Positions 5,454 through 6,045 of a DNA stretch of 6,045 nt are shown here, in pieces. The stretch spans positions 1 through 6,045 of the forward strand of contig JAFVWD010000056.1 in the NCBI GenBank assembly GCA_017501865.1, written 5' to 3'. This DNA is from Clostridia bacterium. Lineage in GTDB: Bacteria > Bacillota > Clostridia > Oscillospirales > Acutalibacteraceae. The translations under genes were made by a program, and so were the position numbers. How positions within the stretch are numbered: position 1 is the stretch's first letter; each line of letters opens with the position of its first letter. The notes beneath the pieces are model-generated. The model worked only from the letters and a program-made list of their open reading frames with translations, was not told where the DNA came from and made no database searches.

Positions 5454-6045
5454 TTATGCCGTGAGATATTCCACGGCAACACCTTGTCTTGCTTCGAGGA
5501 TGATGTTTTCCTCTTTTATGGGATTTTCAATAACCCCGACAAAGCGGTAATGAATAATGATTTTTTGTGTTTTGTTTTTACCATTACCCTCAATGGAATG
5601 AACTTCAATTTTCTCAATCAACTCATTCAAAAGTGCAGGTGTAAGCGTTTCCATCTGCATAAACTTACGAACCGCCAATGTGAATTGCTCTTTGCTTGTA
5701 CGAAGATTTTCAATTTCAGACAGTTCTTCTTGGTATTGCCTGATTTTCAGTTTCAGCTCGTCACGCTCTGTTTCGTACTCCTGTGAAAGCTGCATAAAGC
5801 TTTCTTCATTAACAATACCGTTGATGTGCTTTTCAAAGAGTTTTTCATACAGCATTGCAACCTCTTTAGTTCTTGCTTTTGCTTTATCAATACTGCTTTC
5901 AAGAAACTTCTGCTGGTCGAGAATACTCTTAATAGTTTCATTGCCTTTACCTTAAATACACATTGAGAAGATACTCTTTACTACTTCCGCAGCTTCGGTA
6001 TCAACAATCCACTTCTTTTTATTCTGCGGGTCTTTCATATACCCG
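5454..6045 (-). pseudogene. Large serine recombinase relic (TndX/TnpX-like C-terminal part), nonsense mutation and internal deletion
   Basis: Large serine recombinases cut and join DNA for conjugative and mobilizable elements. Reading the minus strand from the window edge, one frame gives about 30 codons typical of the recombinase domain (GYMKDPQNKKKWIVDTEAAE, then VVKSIFSMCI). A TAA follows at 5954-5952 where family members usually have Glu before GKG. The frame continues with GKGNE and jumps at once into TIKSILDQQKFLESSIDKAK, a long charged coiled coil (about 5590-5940). It ends in a DUF4368-like tail (LLNELIEKIEVHSIEGNGKN, then IIIHYRFVG) and a stop at 5456-5454. The rest of the recombinase domain and the Cys-rich zinc ribbon that normally separate these parts are absent, with the frame kept. 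The ATG at 5855-5853 heads the longest complete ORF, but it is an internal Met, not a start. The catalytic Ser domain, if present, lies beyond the window. The protein is almost certainly non-functional. Confidence 0.85.

Noticed and set aside
5415..5955. Plus-strand ORFs of 123 and 91 codons opposite the recombinase relic, and a 62-codon minus-strand ORF (5753-5941) in another frame.
   Set aside because: The minus-strand frame ending at 5454 has clear recombinase-family sequence throughout. The others are shadow frames with Phe/Ser/Leu-rich composition.

Overview
The window looks like a piece of a low-GC Gram-positive chromosome, most likely a gut-type Clostridia (Oscillospiraceae/Ruminococcaceae-like). 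The reasons are AT-rich third positions, consensus TTGACA-17-TATAAT-type promoters, strong GGAGG-like ribosome binding sites, a membrane-anchored HtrA with an Asn/Gln/Pro-rich cytoplasmic head, a short TtcA-type protein, and a type III glutamine synthetase. The taxonomic call is inference from gene style, not a database match.

Left part (1-1947): the 3' end of a sensor histidine kinase (ATP-binding domain only) is followed after 30 bp by a complete htrA/degP-like membrane serine protease with trypsin and PDZ domains. A kinase next to an HtrA protease is a known envelope/secretion-stress arrangement (CssRS-HtrA, WalRK...HtrA). The pair is probably cotranscribed.

Middle (1948-2300): a 350-bp non-coding stretch dominated by secondary structure. 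It holds a 154-bp imperfect palindrome (1959-2112) with a second 18-bp hairpin nested inside it, then a separate AT-rich hairpin (about 2115-2156) that shares a TGTAAAAAAA(G)CGCAG word with the first. After this comes a near-consensus promoter driving a ttcA-like tRNA thiolation gene, whose true start is probably TTG at 2301.

Next (3012-5221): a second near-consensus promoter whose -35 box starts one base after the ttcA stop codon drives glnN, a complete 697-residue type III glutamine synthetase. A perfect 15-bp inverted repeat without a T-tract follows it. A tRNA-Leu(UAG) gene comes next, with a very good intrinsic terminator and a second terminator-like hairpin about 40 bp further on.

Right end (5454-6045, minus strand): the C-terminal part of a large serine recombinase of the TndX/TnpX kind with a DUF4368-like tail. 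It is broken. In one continuous frame there is a typical recombinase-domain segment, an in-frame TAA where a Glu codon is expected, and then an abrupt jump into the C-terminal coiled coil with the zinc-ribbon region missing. This is a decayed relic of an integrated element lying tail to tail with the tRNA-Leu gene.

Most of the window is ordinary housekeeping. The two things worth a second look are the structured intergenic element at 1959-2158 and the decayed recombinase beside the tRNA. I see no clear evidence of a new multi-gene system.
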